5,836 bases of DNA, taken from the NCBI GenBank assembly GCA_947074125.1, contig CAMTOM010000108.1:1-5836 (forward strand), given 5' to 3'. Below, one piece after another: positions 1 through 5,099 of the stretch. A model generated the notes under the pieces. That model did not search any database. It was not told the origin of the DNA and saw only the letters and a program-made list of their open reading frames with translations. The stretch is from an uncultured Desulfovibrionaceae bacterium (GTDB taxonomy: Bacteria > Desulfobacterota > Desulfovibrionia > Desulfovibrionales > Desulfovibrionaceae). Positions within the stretch are counted from its first letter, which is position 1, and each line of letters begins with the position of its first letter. The translations under genes and the position numbers were made by a program.

Positions 1-27
1 CACTCTGGTCTTCACGCCCCCCCGCAT
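1..27 (-). CDS. Possible 5' end of a further minus-strand gene, cut by the window edge
   Basis: On the minus strand, 22 bases after the stop of the 50-346 gene, an AAAGGAG site (28-34) is followed by two in-frame start options: ATG at 27-25, which abuts the SD with no spacer, and GTG at 15-13, with a 12-base spacer. The frame is open to the edge but only five to nine codons are visible, starting MRGGVKTRV or VKTRV. A run of seven G lies between the two starts. The short gap suggests the gene is read with its upstream neighbour. Product unknown; the call rests only on SD and spacing. Confidence 0.25.
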
Positions 28-49
28 CTCCTTTATCAGAGAGAGTGAT

Positions 50-346
50 CTATGCCACACTCCAGCCAGAATTGCGCACAGCAAAAGATCTCTCTTCTGC
101 CGCTACCTGTCGTAAGGCTTTGAGGAGTGGACAAGCAAAGGCATGCATTCTGCCCTCCAAAGGGAGCAAGACACGGCCTATCACCTTACAGTAGGCAGCA
201 TCCCCATACACAAGTTCTGTTCCTACTGGCAAAAAAGGCAAAGGAGACATCCTGCACATATGCCCTCGAACCCCCTCCATCAGAGAAGATGCCAAAGGCA
301 GAACATCCCCAACATCACACATATACGTTACTAGAGGTATAGACAT
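50..346 (-). CDS. Small conserved-looking protein of unknown function (98 aa)
   Basis: I do not recognise this family. The 98-residue product starts MSIPLVTYMC and ends SGWSVA, stopping at TAG (52-50). It has four cysteines (residues 10, 31, 57 and 75), a Gly/Val/Leu-rich middle that could be a small beta domain, and no obvious signal peptide or membrane helix. An ATG at 448 would add 34 residues. I prefer 346 because a strong AGGAGGT lies 4 bases upstream and a good sigma70-type promoter (379-407) lies between the two ATGs, so a transcript from it cannot include the longer form. The gene diverges from queF. A PilZ-like fold crossed my mind, but the RxxxR and NxSxxG motifs are absent. It is probably real, given the codon pattern and signals; function is open. 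Confidence 0.62.
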   Translation of the reverse strand: MSIPLVTYMCDVGDVLPLASSLMEGVRGHMCRMSPLPFLPVGTELVYGDAAYCKVIGRVLLPLEGRMHAFACPLLKALRQVAAEERSFAVRNSGWSVA

Positions 347-350
347 TCCC

Positions 351-357
351 ACCTCCT
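351..357 (-). promoter_or_regulatory. Shine-Dalgarno AGGAGGT that decides the start of the 50-346 gene
   Basis: Reading the minus strand, AGGAGGT is followed by GGGA and then ATG at 346. This near-perfect anti-16S match, together with the promoter just upstream, supports the 98-residue form over the longer reading frame that begins at 448. Confidence 0.6.
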
Positions 358-378
358 GATTCAGGTAGCTAAAGAAAT

Positions 379-407
379 ATTGTAACGCGTTAGGCAATAG
401 TATACAA
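379..407 (-). promoter_or_regulatory. Sigma70-type promoter for the 50-346 gene
   Basis: The minus strand reads TTGTAT (407-402), a 17-base spacer, then TACAAT (384-379). Each box is close to consensus and the spacing is ideal. Predicted transcription start is near 372, leaving a leader of about 26 bases that contains the AGGAGGT site before ATG 346. Found by eye; no scoring matrix was run. Confidence 0.5.
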
Positions 408-420
408 GCAGATGACATGC

Positions 421-492
421 CTTGAGGCAGCAGACAACACTGCCCCAAGCCCCAAAGAAGGTCTGCCAGTCAGGCATACCCGGATTATTTTT
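421..492 (+). promoter_or_regulatory. Structured leader ahead of queF: two hairpins and a T-rich stretch
   Basis: Hairpin 1 pairs CTTGAGGCAG (421-430) with CTGCCCCAAG (440-449), nine of ten pairs with a 9-base loop. Hairpin 2 pairs GGTCTGCC (460-467) with GGCATACC (473-480), seven pairs and one mismatch around AGTCA. A T-rich run TTATTTTT (485-492) begins four bases later. GGCAG of hairpin 1 can also pair with CTGCC of hairpin 2, so the two folds could compete, as in an attenuator. Whether this stretch is transcribed is not known, because I see no clear queF promoter; the best weak candidate boxes are near 380-406. queF genes are often under preQ1 riboswitches, but the class I aptamer is not recognisable here. 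Confidence 0.35.
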
Positions 493-511
493 CACGAGTT
501 AAGGAGTCGTT

Positions 512-1015
512 ATGTCAACTCGCAGTCAGGATCAGACCAGTCATCTCCACGTCCTGGGAACAGGTAAAATGCCTACTCCAGAAAATGGCCCAGGGGTACA
601 CCTGCTGGAATCCTTTCCCAACTGCTATCCTCATCGTCCTTATATTATCAGCATCGCTTTTCCAGAATTTACTTCTCTGTGCCCTGTCACAGGTCAGCCA
701 GACAGTGGTACAATCTGTGTCGAATATATACCGGATAAACTTTGCGTCGAGTCAAAAAGCTTCAAGCTCTATATGTTTGCCTATCGCAACCATCAATCGT
801 TCATGGAGACCATCACCAATAGCATGCTGGAAGACTTTACGACACTCTTGCAACCGTGCTGGTGTCGTATTAGAGGACTGTTCGCCCCGCGTGGTGGTAC
901 GCACCTTCATGTCTTTGCTGAAGAATTCAAAAAAGATCTTTCAGCAGAACAAGAGCGTAATGTACGGGAAACTGTTATGGCTTGGCGGAAAGAGGCAAGA
1001 CCTCACCAAGCCTGA
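512..1015 (+). CDS. queF: NADPH-dependent 7-cyano-7-deazaguanine (preQ0) reductase, QueF
   Basis: Cytosolic enzyme that reduces the nitrile of preQ0 to the aminomethyl of preQ1 in queuosine biosynthesis for tRNA wobble position 34. The 167-residue length fits the unimodular Bacillus-type QueF rather than the double-length E. coli type. Family hallmarks are clear: FPEFTSLCPVTGQPD with catalytic Cys57 and Asp64, the QueF signature ESKSFKLY (80-87), RNH (92-94), Glu99 of the substrate site, and APRGG (125-129). One oddity is Met98, where the B. subtilis enzyme as I recall it has His96. AAGGAG lies 5 bases before the ATG. The stop is 5 bases before the murJ ATG, so the two are probably cotranscribed and translationally coupled. 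No other queuosine gene is in view. Confidence 0.97.
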   Translation: MSTRSQDQTSHLHVLGTGKMPTPENGPGVHLLESFPNCYPHRPYIISIAFPEFTSLCPVTGQPDSGTICVEYIPDKLCVESKSFKLYMFAYRNHQSFMETITNSMLEDFTTLLQPCWCRIRGLFAPRGGTHLHVFAEEFKKDLSAEQERNVRETVMAWRKEARPHQA

Positions 1016-1020
1016 TAGTT

Positions 1021-2604
1021 ATGGGAATACCAGCCTCTTCCTCTCTTCTCCAGACAAGTTCACTTGTAAGCGCAATGACGCTCTTTTCCCGCGTGCTTGG
1101 TCTGCTGCGCGATGTCTGTATGGCATTCTTGCTTGGTACAGGGCCTGCGGCAGAAGCACTGGTGGTCGCCATGCGACTGCCCCATCTCACACGCCGCCTT
1201 CTCCATGAAGGCTCTCTGTCTCTTTCACTCACAGCCACACTCGCACATATTGGCTATACCCCTGCTTCCGGTCTCATCAATACCCCACTCATGCGCGCCC
1301 TTGTTCATGGATTAAGCTTGCGGCTTGGGGCATGTATCAGTGTGTGCATTGCTGCGGGTATTCTGCTGGCAGAGCCACTCACCTCCCTGCTCGCACCAGG
1401 TCTTTCCGGTGAGGCGCGCTTGCTGGCTCCTGATCTTTTACGTATCTGCCTGCCTTATGCGCTCACGGCTGCATTGGCAGCGCTGGGCATGGCGCTTTTG
1501 CATAGTTCAGGATATTTTTTCATCCCCGCATTAGCCCCCATACTATTTAATCTTTGCATACTGGCTTTCGCACTGCCAAGCCTCTTTCTTCCAGAGCATG
1601 GCGCATATATGTTCGCCTTTGGTTTCCTGTGTGGCGGCTTTGCGCAATGGCTTTTGCAACATCTGGCTATACGCCACCTCCTTCGTGTCACCACCTTCCC
1701 GCATGTTCCCTCTCACAATTTGTGGCACAGCCTGAAAAATCTTCCTCTGGATGTCTTTGGCACTGCGCTCCCACAACTGGCCATGCTCTGCGCCATGGTA
1801 TGTGCCTCATACTTCACCCAAGGCTCTGTGGCGGCTCTTTATTACGCAGAGCGCTTGATGGAGTTGCCTGTAGGTCTGCTGGGAACAGCTCTTGGCATGG
1901 CTGCCCTGCCCACACTCTCCCGCCTGGCAGCCCAGGAACGCCATGAACACTTTATTGCGCAAACACAACAAGCTGTCCGCTTGGCTTTTTTGCTGACATT
2001 GCCCGCCGCTGCCGGACTTATTGTTATAGCCCCACAACTCATTACGCTTCTTTTTGGTCATGGTGAATTCGATATTACCGCCATAGAGCTTGCTACTCAT
2101 GCTCTTTGGGGATACGCACCAGGTCTGCCCGCATATGCTCTGTTACGCATCTTATTGGCAGCCTGCCATGCGCAAAAGAAAAGAAAAACTGTCTGGCACA
2201 GCACTTTGTACAGCCTCGTATGCCTTGTTATTCTGTATGCCCTATGTTTTGTCGTTCTCTCTCACACATACAACAAATATTTACTTGCCCTGTTAAGTGG
2301 ATGTGTCAGCATCGCACTCTGGATACAGTGCCTGCTGCTCTGGCGCACACTGAAGAAGATTCCCTGCCTGCAAGCAGAACGTTTGTGTCCATCTTTCAAA
2401 ACCATCATGCAGCAACTTGCGGGAACATTGTGTACCGGCCTTGCTGCCTTTGCCTGTATATATAACATTACCTCACCTGTTATCTCCCTTGTCAGTGCGG
2501 TTTTCTGTGGTATATGTATGTATGCAGGCACGCTTTTCCTGCTCGGCAATGAAGATATGCGCATGCTCCGTACATGGTTATCCTCACGGCAAAAGCACCG
2601 CTAA
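1021..2604 (+). CDS. murJ: Lipid II flippase MurJ (MviN family, MOP superfamily)
   Basis: Polytopic inner-membrane protein that moves lipid II across the membrane for peptidoglycan synthesis. The 527 residues compare with 511 in E. coli, and hydrophobic segments run throughout, consistent with 14 helices. The N-terminus SAMTLFSRVLGLLRD aligns with E. coli SSMTMFSRVLGFARD, placing the cavity arginines at Arg24 and Arg30; RR at 58-59 and EG at 63-64 match the LPNLLRRIFAEG segment. YYAERLMELPVGLLG (Arg278) matches the TM8 motif YYADRLMEFPSGVLG. Two acidic positions that are Asp in E. coli (39 and 269) are Glu here (45 and 277). I chose ATG 1021 because its N-terminal length matches E. coli. An in-frame TTG at 982 would overlap queF by 34 bases. 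Neither start has a good SD, which fits coupling to queF. Confidence 0.95.
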   Translation: MGIPASSSLLQTSSLVSAMTLFSRVLGLLRDVCMAFLLGTGPAAEALVVAMRLPHLTRRLLHEGSLSLSLTATLAHIGYTPASGLINTPLMRALVHGLSLRLGACISVCIAAGILLAEPLTSLLAPGLSGEARLLAPDLLRICLPYALTAALAALGMALLHSSGYFFIPALAPILFNLCILAFALPSLFLPEHGAYMFAFGFLCGGFAQWLLQHLAIRHLLRVTTFPHVPSHNLWHSLKNLPLDVFGTALPQLAMLCAMVCASYFTQGSVAALYYAERLMELPVGLLGTALGMAALPTLSRLAAQERHEHFIAQTQQAVRLAFLLTLPAAAGLIVIAPQLITLLFGHGEFDITAIELATHALWGYAPGLPAYALLRILLAACHAQKKRKTVWHSTLYSLVCLVILYALCFVVLSHTYNKYLLALLSGCVSIALWIQCLLLWRTLKKIPCLQAERLCPSFKTIMQQLAGTLCTGLAAFACIYNITSPVISLVSAVFCGICMYAGTLFLLGNEDMRMLRTWLSSRQKHR

Positions 2605-2669
2605 ATGCTTGAAACAATCCCCCTCTTTGGGGTATATCCGCTTTTCACATCACGCCTCAAGGAGACTTC

Positions 2670-3992
2670 ATGGGATTTTTCTCTTCCATAAAAAAACTCT
2701 GGAATAAAGACGACGATGCCCCTCAACAAGAGGCTAGCCTCTCACAAGATGCCGCAGCAACACCTTCTCTGGAAGATGATGCTCTGACACTGCGCCTCAG
2801 GGAAGCAGAGCCGCGCCTTTCAATCTGGCTGGGTATTATCCTTGAAGATGTGGATAAGGCTGGCGACCTTCTCTGGGAACGCCTTGCTTTTCTTTTGCAC
2901 TCTCTTGGAACAGCAGAAGAAGAAAGCGCGCGCTTTATTGATGATTTCAAAGGATGGCTTGAACGTATGGAATACGTTCACGTTGATGAATTTCGCTCAG
3001 AACTTCAATATCGTCTGGCTCTTGCTTTGGAGCTGGAAGATGAAGAAGATGAACGAAGCCGCCTTTTTCTTAAACTCAGCCAGAGCCTCACACGCACACG
3101 CGAACAGTTTTCCCGTCAGATCAATGCCCTTTTCAGCGGACATACAGAGCTTGACGATCAGTTTTGGGAAGAGCTGGAGGAACTCTTTATTATGGCTGAC
3201 CTCGGTTATGAGCCTGCATTGCAATTAGTAGAACGACTCAAAGAACGTGCCCTCCAAAAGGGCATTACGTCTCCCAAAGACGTCCGCGATCTGCTGCGCG
3301 AAGAAATTGAAGAAATTTTCCGTACACCACGGCGCATTACAACCGTCAACCCTCCTGAAGTCGTTCTCATGATAGGCGTAAATGGTGTAGGAAAAACAAC
3401 AACCATTGCCAAGCTGGCACACCGTGCGCGCATGCAGGGCAAAAAAGTCTTGATTGCCGCCGCTGATACCTTCCGCGCCGCCGCCGTTGAACAGCTCAAA
3501 GTCTGGGCAGATCGCGTAGGAGCAGATTTTCATGCCAAAACAACCGGAGCCGATCCTGCTGCCGTCGCCTTTGAAGCAGTAGAAATGGCTGTTAATGGCA
3601 ATTATGATATTCTCTTTGTTGATACAGCGGGACGCTTGCAAACCAAGGTCAATCTAATGGATGAACTTACCAAGATCCGTCAGGTGCTGGGCAAAAAACA
3701 TCCTGGAGCACCCCATCGCAGCCTCCTCGTTATTGACGCCACGACCGGACAGAATGCGCTCTCACAAACGAAGCTCTTTAAGGAAGCAGCCGGAATAGAT
3801 GAGCTTATTCTCACCAAACTGGATGGTACGGCTAAAGGTGGTGTTGCCATTGCCGTTGCCATGCAATATGCTCTCCCCATTTCCTATGTGGGACTGGGAG
3901 AAAAGCTGGAAGATCTGCGCCCCTTTAATGGTGATGACTTTGCGCGCATCCTGCTGGGTGAAAAAGAAGAAATGGAAGATCTCACTGCCTGA
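2670..3992 (+). CDS. ftsY: Signal recognition particle receptor FtsY
   Basis: SRP GTPase at the inner membrane that receives ribosome-SRP complexes and delivers nascent membrane proteins to SecYEG. The 440 residues hold an amphipathic start (MGFFSSIKKLWNK), an acidic Gln/Ala linker, a helix-predicted acidic A region (about 40-128), then the N domain (about 130-215) and G domain. G motifs: P-loop GVNGVGKTTT (236-245), DTFRAAAVEQL with Asp266 and Arg269, DTAGR from Asp318, TKLDGTAKGG (382-391), and the closing GLGEKLEDLRPF segment. AAGGAG lies 5 bases before the ATG. It follows murJ by 65 bases without a convincing terminator, so readthrough is likely. The A region is Trp-containing and helical rather than simple low complexity. 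Its stop codon shares bases with the terminator of the converging MoaE-family gene. Confidence 0.98.
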   Translation: MGFFSSIKKLWNKDDDAPQQEASLSQDAAATPSLEDDALTLRLREAEPRLSIWLGIILEDVDKAGDLLWERLAFLLHSLGTAEEESARFIDDFKGWLERMEYVHVDEFRSELQYRLALALELEDEEDERSRLFLKLSQSLTRTREQFSRQINALFSGHTELDDQFWEELEELFIMADLGYEPALQLVERLKERALQKGITSPKDVRDLLREEIEEIFRTPRRITTVNPPEVVLMIGVNGVGKTTTIAKLAHRARMQGKKVLIAAADTFRAAAVEQLKVWADRVGADFHAKTTGADPAAVAFEAVEMAVNGNYDILFVDTAGRLQTKVNLMDELTKIRQVLGKKHPGAPHRSLLVIDATTGQNALSQTKLFKEAAGIDELILTKLDGTAKGGVAIAVAMQYALPISYVGLGEKLEDLRPFNGDDFARILLGEKEEMEDLTA

Positions 3993-4022
3993 AAAAAACA
4001 GGGGGGCAATACTCCCCCCCTG
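3992..4022 (-). terminator. Intrinsic terminator of the minus-strand MoaE-family gene, between convergent genes
   Basis: CAGGGGGG (3999-4006) pairs perfectly with CCCCCCTG (4015-4022) around an 8-base loop. On the minus strand this 8-bp G/C stem is followed at once by seven T (3998-3992), a textbook intrinsic terminator about 63 bases after the MoaE-family stop. On the plus strand the hairpin is followed only by CTTTCCC, so it would be a weak ftsY terminator at best. The T-tract template overlaps the last base of the ftsY stop codon. Confidence 0.85.
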
Positions 4023-4085
4023 CTTTCCCGCATGACAGTTATGATTGCATCTGCGTGAAACCTTACTCGCACACGAATAACGTTC

Positions 4086-4445
4086 TTAAGCAAATTCCTG
4101 CTTTGTGACAGACTCAGCTTTCAGTCTGTCAAGCAATGCTGCATAGACAGGCTTGACATTTTCCCGAATATCGCCAGCAACTACGAAAATCAGCACATCA
4201 TCACCAGGCAGCAATGTTCCTTCAGCAGCACGTGCTTCAATGGCAAAAATACCTGGTTGCTGTTCCATTTCCCGACAGATCACCTCCATCTTCTCCCGAT
4301 CCGGCACAACACGCATGGCGCTCACCTTCTCATGGTCTTTTCGCGACCAGGCACGCACAACACCATTGTGAACCATCATCATACCGACATGCTCAGCAAA
4401 ACCTGGACGTTTTTTTATCTCTTGAACCAATGCATTGATATCCAT
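4086..4445 (-). CDS. moaE: MoaE-family protein (molybdopterin synthase large-subunit-like), divergent
   Basis: MoaE with MoaD inserts the dithiolene sulfurs into cyclic pyranopterin to make molybdopterin, the core of Mo/W cofactors. The 119-residue product is short against about 150 in E. coli. Matching features are HNGVVRAW (26-33) for the strand that carries the VR/VRDH motif, a helix with DREKMEVICREME (49-61), the PGD turn (80-82) before a VVAGDIRENV strand-helix (Arg94 at the E. coli Arg104 position), and a final LKAESVTKQE. The last segment supplies Lys109 and Lys115 near the active-site lysines 119 and 126 of E. coli, one residue closer together. The His of the usual HR pair is Ile93. 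ATG 4445 has GAGGAG 8 bases upstream. No moaD or other cofactor gene is nearby. The family is fairly sure; catalytic activity is not. Confidence 0.75.
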   Translation of the reverse strand: MDINALVQEIKKRPGFAEHVGMMMVHNGVVRAWSRKDHEKVSAMRVVPDREKMEVICREMEQQPGIFAIEARAAEGTLLPGDDVLIFVVAGDIRENVKPVYAALLDRLKAESVTKQEFA

Positions 4446-4475
4446 TATGTATACTCCTCAAAAAGTTCAGAAACC

Positions 4476-4504
4476 AATGTAGAGTCTCTACGCCAAAGGC
4501 GCAA
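4476..4504 (-). promoter_or_regulatory. Probable promoter of the MoaE-family gene
   Basis: The minus strand shows TTGCGC (4504-4499), a 17-base spacer, then TACATT (4481-4476). Predicted start is near 4469, giving a leader of about 24 bases that includes the GAGGAG site. The boxes are only moderate matches. Another candidate, TTGATA near 4530, has a poor -10. Two palindromes fill the spacer of the favoured promoter. Confidence 0.4.
4479..4501. repeat. Two abutting palindromes inside the moaE promoter, candidate operator
   Basis: GTAGAGTCTCTAC (4479-4491) is a perfect 6-bp-arm palindrome around one central base. CGCCAAAGGCG (4491-4501) is a 4-bp-arm palindrome around AAA and shares the C at 4491. 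Together they span the region between the putative -10 and -35 boxes, a usual place for repressor binding. No regulator gene is nearby, and I do not recognise either site as that of a known factor. Confidence 0.4.
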
Positions 4505-4540
4505 GCCCATAGTCTTTTCGGGTATATTATCAAAATTATC

Positions 4541-4557
4541 GCTCGAAGCCCACGAGC
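4541..4557. repeat. Short inverted repeat in the divergent spacer
   Basis: GCTCG (4541-4545) pairs with CGAGC (4553-4557) around a 7-base loop. It sits upstream of both divergent genes in the 4446-4692 spacer. It has no T-run on either side, so it is not a terminator. The remainder of the spacer to about 4630 shows nothing I can name. Confidence 0.3.
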
Positions 4558-4636
4558 ACATCAGAAAAAAATGCCTATATTAGCTCAAGTCAAGAAAGCT
4601 TGCACCAATGAACCAGCCTGGGCAGGTGAAAAAACC

Positions 4637-4670
4637 TTGTCTTTCTATTAAAAGTAATTATTATTAAAAT
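4637..4670 (+). promoter_or_regulatory. AT-rich probable promoter region for the 4693 gene
   Basis: A sharply AT-rich stretch holds TAAAAT (4665-4670), a five-of-six -10 match. The only good -35-like box, TTGTCT (4637-4642), is 22 bases away, too far, while boxes at the correct spacing are poor (TTTCTA). A promoter here is likely because the gene starts a transcript away from the divergent moaE, but its exact boxes are uncertain. Confidence 0.3.
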
Positions 4671-4692
4671 ACTAGCCACTAAGGAGAACGCC

Positions 4693-5037
4693 ATGCCTGC
4701 ACTCAAAGATTTTGCCCTTTATAATATAGACTGGAACCTGACCCCTGAACATGCTGTAACCATGTATCTTGAATGGGGAAACAATGACTGGCATTCTGAA
4801 TACCCACCTGTACGCTCAAAAGATGACGTTGCACACTATTTTGTTGTTGATAGCTGGGATGCTCCACCTGTCATACGCCTCGTCAGGCGCAATTCGGAAA
4901 AGGCAGAAGATCTTATCGAAATACCTCTACCACAAGAACTGCTTGAAGAATTCCACCTGCACCATGGTACGTGGCGTGGCATCAGTGCTCCAACACCAGC
5001 CATTAAAAAGTGGCTTATGGAGCAATTGGAACAATAA
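4693..5037 (+). CDS. Trp-rich conserved-looking protein of unknown function (114 aa)
   Basis: I do not recognise a named family, though it resembles short hypothetical proteins of sulfate-reducing Desulfovibrio as I recall them. It is a soluble-looking, acidic protein without signal peptide or membrane helix. Six tryptophans in 114 residues (14, 28, 33, 55, 94 and 107) and six histidines (20, 34, 48, 88, 90 and 91) are unusually many. The N-terminal half has an aromatic stretch, DWNLTPEHAVTMYLEWGNND (13-32), followed by predicted strands around YFVVDSW and VIRLVRR. The C-terminus is a helix ending WLMEQLEQ. AAGGAG lies 6 bases before the ATG, so the start is secure. It precedes the TamA-like gene by 62 bases in the same direction and diverges from the MoaE-family gene. 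The role is unknown; shared transcription with tamA is possible but unproved. Confidence 0.85.
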   Translation: MPALKDFALYNIDWNLTPEHAVTMYLEWGNNDWHSEYPPVRSKDDVAHYFVVDSWDAPPVIRLVRRNSEKAEDLIEIPLPQELLEEFHLHHGTWRGISAPTPAIKKWLMEQLEQ

Positions 5038-5041
5038 TTAC

Positions 5042-5070
5042 TATACAGTGCCTTGCCTCTTTTTTATAAA
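5042..5070 (+). promoter_or_regulatory. Possible promoter for the TamA-like gene
   Basis: TATACA (5042-5047), a 17-base spacer and TATAAA (5065-5070) would start RNA near 5077, just ahead of the 5080-5095 hairpin. An overlapping alternative, TTGCCT (5053-5058), 17 bases, TATTCT (5076-5081), would start near 5088 and lose part of the SD, so I rank it lower. The AT palindrome CTTTTTTATAAAAAG (5059-5073) lies within this stretch. Confidence 0.3.
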
Positions 5071-5079
5071 AAGAATATT

Positions 5080-5095
5080 CTATCCGAAAGGATAG
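5080..5095 (+). promoter_or_regulatory. GAAA-tetraloop hairpin covering the tamA ribosome binding site
   Basis: CTATCC (5080-5085), GAAA, GGATAG (5090-5095) form a perfect 6-bp stem with a stable GNRA loop, ending four bases before ATG 5100. The only SD-like sequence, AAAGGA (5087-5092), is split between loop and stem, so folding would hide it. This suggests translation is weak or regulated. Confidence 0.45.
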
Positions 5096-5099
5096 TCTC

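Noticed and set aside
347..448. N-terminal extension of the 50-346 gene from ATG 448
   Set aside because: The best promoter lies inside this stretch and the strong SD is at 351-357; the upstream ATG has no comparable signal.
450..511. preQ1 class I riboswitch before queF
   Set aside because: The short C-rich stem-loop followed by an A-rich tail typical of class I is not present; only unassigned hairpins are visible.
982..1020. TTG start for murJ at 982
   Set aside because: It would overlap queF by 34 bases and add 13 residues not matching the MurJ N-terminus; ATG 1021 gives the family's normal N-terminal length.
585..1208. 207-codon plus-strand frame across queF and murJ
   Set aside because: It is out of frame with both recognised genes and covers their conserved motifs; a shadow frame.
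2619..2632. CCCC/GGGG hairpin between murJ and ftsY as terminator
   Set aside because: Only four base pairs and no T-run follows directly.
2605..2691. 28-codon frame beginning right after the murJ stop and running into ftsY
   Set aside because: It has no SD of its own, and ftsY has a strong AAGGAG; likely chance.
3225..3641. 138-codon minus-strand frame opposite ftsY
   Set aside because: It lies wholly inside the conserved FtsY GTPase domain on the other strand; a shadow frame without an SD or family resemblance.
3992..4022. Same hairpin as the main ftsY terminator
   Set aside because: On the plus strand it is followed by CTTTCCC rather than a U-tract; it is far better placed for the minus-strand gene.
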